Origin: Candidatus Heimdallarchaeota archaeon
GTDB taxonomy: Archaea; Asgardarchaeota; Heimdallarchaeia; Heimdallarchaeales; Kariarchaeaceae
NCBI GenBank assembly: GCA_029882335.1
Contig: JAOUKW010000027.1
Location: forward strand, 1 to 18,329
Length of the DNA stretch: 18,329 nucleotides
Direction of reading: 5' to 3'
A program made the translations under genes and the position numbers. The notes below the pieces were generated by a model, which was not told the origin of the DNA, ran no database searches, and saw only the letters and a program-made list of their open reading frames with translations. Shown here piece by piece: positions 15,530-18,329 of the stretch. How positions within the stretch are numbered: the first letter of the stretch is position 1; every line of letters starts with the position of its first letter.

Positions 15530-15538
15530 ATTTATACT
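15530..15538 (+). promoter_or_regulatory. TATA box for the GNAT gene
   Basis: ATTTATACT lies about 20-28 nt before the ATG at 15558, consistent with a leaderless or near-leaderless transcript; no SD is present. Confidence 0.45.
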
Positions 15539-15557
15539 TTGGAATATATTATGTTGT

Positions 15558-16625
15558 ATGGACTATAAATTAGTAGAAATAGATCCCAAAAATCTAAATG
15601 AATTTAATTGGGAAGGATTTCATAATTTAAGAAGAATTTTACATGATGAAGTAACTCCTGATGATCCAATACAATCAGACGAAGTTGCAGAACATAACTT
15701 ACGCATACAATTAAAATCACCTGAATTTGATGTTTTTCTATTTGAAATATATTCCAGTTCAAATGATTTTATCGGATTCTGCTATTATGGCTGGTTTAAA
15801 GAGTCTTCTGCTTCATATGAAAATAACAAGTCACTGGGTACTTGTGACATTACTTTATTATCCAATTTTCGTAGATTCGGTATTGGAACATCGATTCTCA
15901 AAAGATTCTATACTGAGCTCAAATCAAATCAGAAAGAAATAATTATGGGTGGCTCAATTTATCCTGCTTCAGTTAAATTTGTTGAGTCATTTGGAGGTAT
16001 TATGGGATTAGCAGGTTCAGTTAATCGATTAACGATATCCGATCTTGATTCAAGCTTAATTGATAAATGGATTTTAGATGGAGAAGCCACATCTCCAGAT
16101 TCTAAATTTCATGTATTTAATGAAATTCCAGAAGAATATATTGAAAGGGTGGCTGATATTATGACTGAAACCCTACATCAAATCCCAATGGATGATTTAG
16201 AGGTGGGCCAAATGATATTTACCCCTGAAACAATCAGACAAAGAGAGGCAGAAATAAAACTGATGAATAAAATTTCATTAACCGGAATATTTGAGGAATC
16301 AAATGGTCAATTATCTGGCTTTTCAAATTTAGGATATTCTCTAGATTTACCAGAGATGGTAAAACAAGGATTGACATCTGTAAGAGAAGAATATAGAGGA
16401 AAAGGATTGGGTAAAAGAATTAAAGCCATAATGATCAAAGAGCTGTTGAAAATTAATAAAAGTGTAAAATTTATTGATACAGATAATGCTAATTCAAATG
16501 CACCTATGTTGGCAATTAACGAAAGAATGGGTTTTAGGAAGTATAAAGAAACCTATCAGTTTCAAATTAAATTAGATGAATTAGAAAAAAGAATCACTCA
16601 AAAAAGTGGGGTTGTGATAATTTAA
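15558..16625 (+). CDS. Tandem GNAT acetyltransferase
   Basis: A 355-residue protein with two GNAT domains. The acetyl-CoA pyrophosphate loop appears twice: RRFGIG at 105-110 and RGKGLG at 280-285, each after a strand and before a long helix, as in motif A. The second half ends with the motif-B-like DNANSNAPMLAINERMGF, typical of catalytically active members. Both loops look intact, unlike many tandem GNATs in which one half has decayed. The arrangement resembles mycothiol synthase-type tandem acetyltransferases, but there is no sign of the mycothiol pathway and the acceptor is unknown. It is followed by a terminator-like hairpin. Confidence 0.85.
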   Translation: MDYKLVEIDPKNLNEFNWEGFHNLRRILHDEVTPDDPIQSDEVAEHNLRIQLKSPEFDVFLFEIYSSSNDFIGFCYYGWFKESSASYENNKSLGTCDITLLSNFRRFGIGTSILKRFYTELKSNQKEIIMGGSIYPASVKFVESFGGIMGLAGSVNRLTISDLDSSLIDKWILDGEATSPDSKFHVFNEIPEEYIERVADIMTETLHQIPMDDLEVGQMIFTPETIRQREAEIKLMNKISLTGIFEESNGQLSGFSNLGYSLDLPEMVKQGLTSVREEYRGKGLGKRIKAIMIKELLKINKSVKFIDTDNANSNAPMLAINERMGFRKYKETYQFQIKLDELEKRITQKSGVVII

Positions 16626-16638
16626 CTGATATCATATT

Positions 16639-16674
16639 CATTTCTTAACAAAGAAGAAATGCTTTTGTTTTTTT
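16639..16674 (+). terminator. Hairpin plus T-tract after the GNAT gene
   Basis: CATTTCTT (16639-16646) pairs perfectly with AAGAAATG (16654-16661) around a 7-nt loop, followed by CTTTTGTTTTTTT (16662-16674). Archaeal RNA polymerase stops mainly on the T-tract; the stem is AT-rich and weak. Confidence 0.45.
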
Positions 16675-16681
16675 ATTAATT

Positions 16682-16690
16682 CATTATAAA
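16682..16690 (+). promoter_or_regulatory. TATA box for the SDR gene
   Basis: ATTATAAAA lies about 32-40 nt before the ATG at 16722, placing transcription start roughly 5-10 nt upstream of it. It directly follows the terminator of the preceding gene. Confidence 0.4.
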
Positions 16691-16721
16691 AGTTAAAGTA
16701 AAACATATGTAATATTAAATT

Positions 16722-17510
16722 ATGGACTTTTTCCTTAGAAATAAAAGGGCTATTGTTTGTGGATCTACACAGGGTATAGGAAGAGCAATTGCTGAAAAAT
16801 TTGCAGAATATGGAGCATCATTAATCTTAATTGCCAGAGATGAATCAAAATTAAAAGAAACCATTCAAATTTTACAAAAGGATGAATCCCAGACTCATGA
16901 ATACATAGTAGCTGATTTTTCGGATCCTACTAATTTGAAAATACAATTAGATGAATACATGAAAAAGGGGTATCCAGTTCATATTTTAGTTAATAATACA
17001 GGAGGACCTCCTGGTGGTCAATTAATAGATGCAGATATTAGTAATTTTGAATCTGCATTAAAAATGCATTTATATTGTAATCATATACTAACTCAGACTG
17101 TGGTGGAAGGTATGAAATCTGAACAATATGGCAGGATCATCAATATAATTTCAACTTCTGTAAAACAACCTATACCCGGATTGGGTGTATCTAATACTAC
17201 TCGAGGTGCTGTTGCCAATTGGTCAAAAACCTTAGCTGGAGAACTTGCTCCTTTTGGAATAACTGTAAATAATATATTACCTGGTTTTATACAAACTCAA
17301 CGGTTATTATCATTGATTAAATCACGTGCTGAAAAACAAAGTATTAACGAAGATATCGTTGCAAAAAATATGAAATCAAGTATACCTATGCTCGAATTCG
17401 GTTTGACTGATGATATTGCCTTAGGTGCTCTTTATCTTGCTTCTAATGCTGCTAAATATGTAACTGGAATTAATCTACCAATTGATGGTGGAAGAATTTC
17501 TGGATACTAA
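16722..17510 (+). CDS. Atypical short-chain dehydrogenase/reductase
   Basis: A 262-residue classical-length SDR with a complete Rossmann core: GSTQGIG (14-20) binds the cofactor, NNTGG (91-95) corresponds to NNAG, and PGF (188-190) to the PG motif after strand 6. Arg39 after strand 2 suggests preference for NADP(H). The catalytic Ser is Ser144, but the Tyr-x-x-x-Lys pair expected 13 residues on is Ser157-x-x-x-Arg161. The string SVKQPIPGL and this replacement occur together in a recognised SDR subgroup annotated as 3-oxoacyl-ACP-reductase-like, so this is a family trait rather than a mutation. Activity is therefore uncertain. The ATG at 16722 starts the domain directly. Confidence 0.88.
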   Translation: MDFFLRNKRAIVCGSTQGIGRAIAEKFAEYGASLILIARDESKLKETIQILQKDESQTHEYIVADFSDPTNLKIQLDEYMKKGYPVHILVNNTGGPPGGQLIDADISNFESALKMHLYCNHILTQTVVEGMKSEQYGRIINIISTSVKQPIPGLGVSNTTRGAVANWSKTLAGELAPFGITVNNILPGFIQTQRLLSLIKSRAEKQSINEDIVAKNMKSSIPMLEFGLTDDIALGALYLASNAAKYVTGINLPIDGGRISGY

Positions 17511-17569
17511 AAAATCGATTAATACTGCATTTAAATTAAAATTAAGATGAATTTTAATATTTAATTTGA

Positions 17570-17580
17570 GATATATTTTA
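17570..17580 (+). promoter_or_regulatory. TATA box for the CBS gene
   Basis: GATATATTTTA lies about 23-33 nt before the ATG at 17603. AAGGGGATGA (17583-17592) between them could act as a weak SD, though it is 10-12 nt from the start. Confidence 0.4.
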
Positions 17581-17602
17581 ATAAGGGGATGACAAAAACA
17601 AA

Positions 17603-18028
17603 ATGATGCTAGTATCTGATTTACACATTGAAGATGAGTATATCACAGTTACTCATGATATGTCTGTCGTAGAAGTGGCAAAGAAATTAACTGAAAATGG
17701 AATCCCTGATGCAGTGGTCATCGATGACCAAGAAAAAGTATTAGGTGTTTTGGATGATTTTGATATTGTATCAAAGGGTGTGGCAAAAGAGAAAGACTTG
17801 AAGCAATTAACTGCAAAAGATATTATGTTTGCACCTCCACCGTTAAAACTTGATAATGATTTAACAAGAGTAAAAGAATTATTTGACGAGTTTGAATGCA
17901 CTGTTTTGCCTGTTGTAGATGATGAAAGAAAATTGCTTGGTGTAGTGACAATTATGGATCTTATGGGAGGTTTATCAAAGGAAGTATCATTTCTTTCACG
18001 ATTAACCATGGCTTTTAGGAGGGGTTAA
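17603..18028 (+). CDS. Two-CBS-domain protein
   Basis: A 141-residue protein made of a CBS pair (Bateman module) with no other domain. Repeat 1 spans about 8-60 (ITVTHDMSVVEVAKKL ... VLGVLDDFDI) and repeat 2 about 72-127 (DIMFAPPPLKLDNDL ... LLGVVTIMDL). Each shows the typical V-x-D-D/E ... L-G-V-V/L ... D-L ending. Such modules bind adenosine nucleotides and act as energy or ionic sensors. It ends in RRG, and its stop codon lies directly after the AGGAGGGG that can serve as SD for the next frame. The frame downstream, read at -1, encodes a Gly/Arg-rich membrane protein, so the two are either translationally coupled or originally one protein. Confidence 0.85.
   Translation: MMLVSDLHIEDEYITVTHDMSVVEVAKKLTENGIPDAVVIDDQEKVLGVLDDFDIVSKGVAKEKDLKQLTAKDIMFAPPPLKLDNDLTRVKELFDEFECTVLPVVDDERKLLGVVTIMDLMGGLSKEVSFLSRLTMAFRRG
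18017..18024 (+). promoter_or_regulatory. Shine-Dalgarno overlapping the end of the CBS gene
   Basis: AGGAGGGG spans the last codons of the CBS gene and stands 6 nt before ATT at 18031, almost the spacing of the kynureninase SD. It has no ATG, GTG or TTG in the downstream coding frame to serve. Confidence 0.45.
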
Positions 18029-18030
18029 TC

Positions 18031-18329
18031 ATTAGAGGTGGTAGTGGCTCTAGAGGTGGTGGAGGACGCTCTGGTGGTGGAGGAGGTTCTCGGGGTGGTG
18101 GAGGATCTCGAAGCTACGGCGGAGGAGGTTCTCGAAGATCTTACAGCTCTCATCGTTCTCGTACTTATTATGGTAGTTCATATTATGGTAATGATCCTTA
18201 TTATTCTGGTTCAAGAAGACGTCATCATGGCTATTATGGGCATAATAGTACTCATATACTTGGAAATGTTGGTACATTTATAGTATTACTTTGTTGTTTA
18301 GGTCCATTTGTTTTGATGATCTCTTTAGC
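18031..18329 (+). CDS. Gly/Arg/Ser/Tyr-rich protein with membrane helix, partial, non-canonical start
   Basis: The frame open from 18019 to the right edge encodes about 45 residues rich in Gly, Ser and Arg (RGG-like repeats such as RGGGGSRSYGG), then a Tyr/Gly/His part, then a hydrophobic segment (TFIVLLCCLGPFVLMIS) that looks like a membrane helix. Codon third positions in this frame are mostly A or T, as in neighbouring genes; the overlapping +1 frame (GTG at 18038) has G-rich third positions and a periodic Val/Glu/Leu product, so it is a shadow. The frame is bounded upstream by TAG at 18016 and has no ATG, GTG or TTG before the helix. ATT at 18031 after AGGAGGGG, a -1 frameshift from the CBS gene, or a missing base in the G run are the options. 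The low-complexity part resembles RNA-binding or phase-separating tails. Confidence 0.5.
   Translation, partial: MRGGSGSRGGGGRSGGGGGSRGGGGSRSYGGGGSRRSYSSHRSRTYYGSSYYGNDPYYSGSRRRHHGYYGHNSTHILGNVGTFIVLLCCLGPFVLMISL

Noticed and set aside
17535..17558. 9-bp inverted repeat ATTAAAATT/AATTTTAAT after the SDR gene
   Set aside because: It consists only of A and T in AT-rich DNA, so chance is the simplest explanation.
18038..18283. Plus-strand ORF from GTG 18038 and a reverse ORF over 18050-18277
   Set aside because: Both are shadows of the Gly/Arg-rich frame: periodic composition from GGN repeats, and third-position usage unlike the rest of the window.

Overview
This is about 18.3 kb of very AT-rich, gene-dense DNA whose content points to an Asgard archaeon, most likely of the Heimdallarchaeia. 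The archaeal signs are TATA-box promoters 20-35 nt before start codons, several apparently leaderless genes, and a few strong Shine-Dalgarno (SD) leaders. The Asgard signs are a Ras/Rab-like small GTPase, an MIT-like domain, and two neighbouring proteins that share a longin/roadblock-like domain. Kynurenine 3-monooxygenase, kynureninase and a cytochrome P450 suggest an oxygen-using member. The lineage call is an inference from gene content; no rRNA or other marker gene is present.

Left part (1-3536): the N-terminal third of an M20-family metallohydrolase runs off the left edge on the minus strand. A ribbon-helix-helix regulator follows (minus). Opposite it, across a 320-bp divergent region with nested palindromes, lies an orphan EutA-like ammonia-lyase reactivase (plus). 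A multi-pass membrane protein with a lysine-rich tail is convergent with EutA.

Centre (3636-9411, mainly minus): an M1 zinc aminopeptidase of tricorn-interacting-factor type; a 55-residue double-CxxC zinc-ribbon protein on the plus strand, too short for usual gene calling, behind a TATA box and an 8-bp inverted repeat; a SAM methyltransferase; a cytochrome P450 with a strong SD; and a small GTPase with an altered G3 box.

Right part (9560-18329, all plus): kynureninase and kynurenine 3-monooxygenase catalyse successive steps from kynurenine to 3-hydroxyanthranilate, the oxygen-dependent route toward NAD. Next come a 7-helix membrane protein with a cytosolic longin-like domain and a soluble MIT-like plus longin-like protein. 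These two are the best candidate in the window for an undescribed system, probably membrane sensing or trafficking. They are followed by an EamA transporter, a tandem GNAT acetyltransferase, an atypical SDR lacking the catalytic Tyr and Lys, and a CBS-pair protein. The CBS gene ends inside a strong SD. Downstream, in the -1 frame and with no ATG, GTG or TTG available, is a Gly/Arg/Ser-rich protein with a membrane helix, cut by the right edge.

No tRNA, rRNA, CRISPR array, insertion sequence or integrase was seen. Several starts were moved from the longest possible ORF to codons supported by SD sequences.
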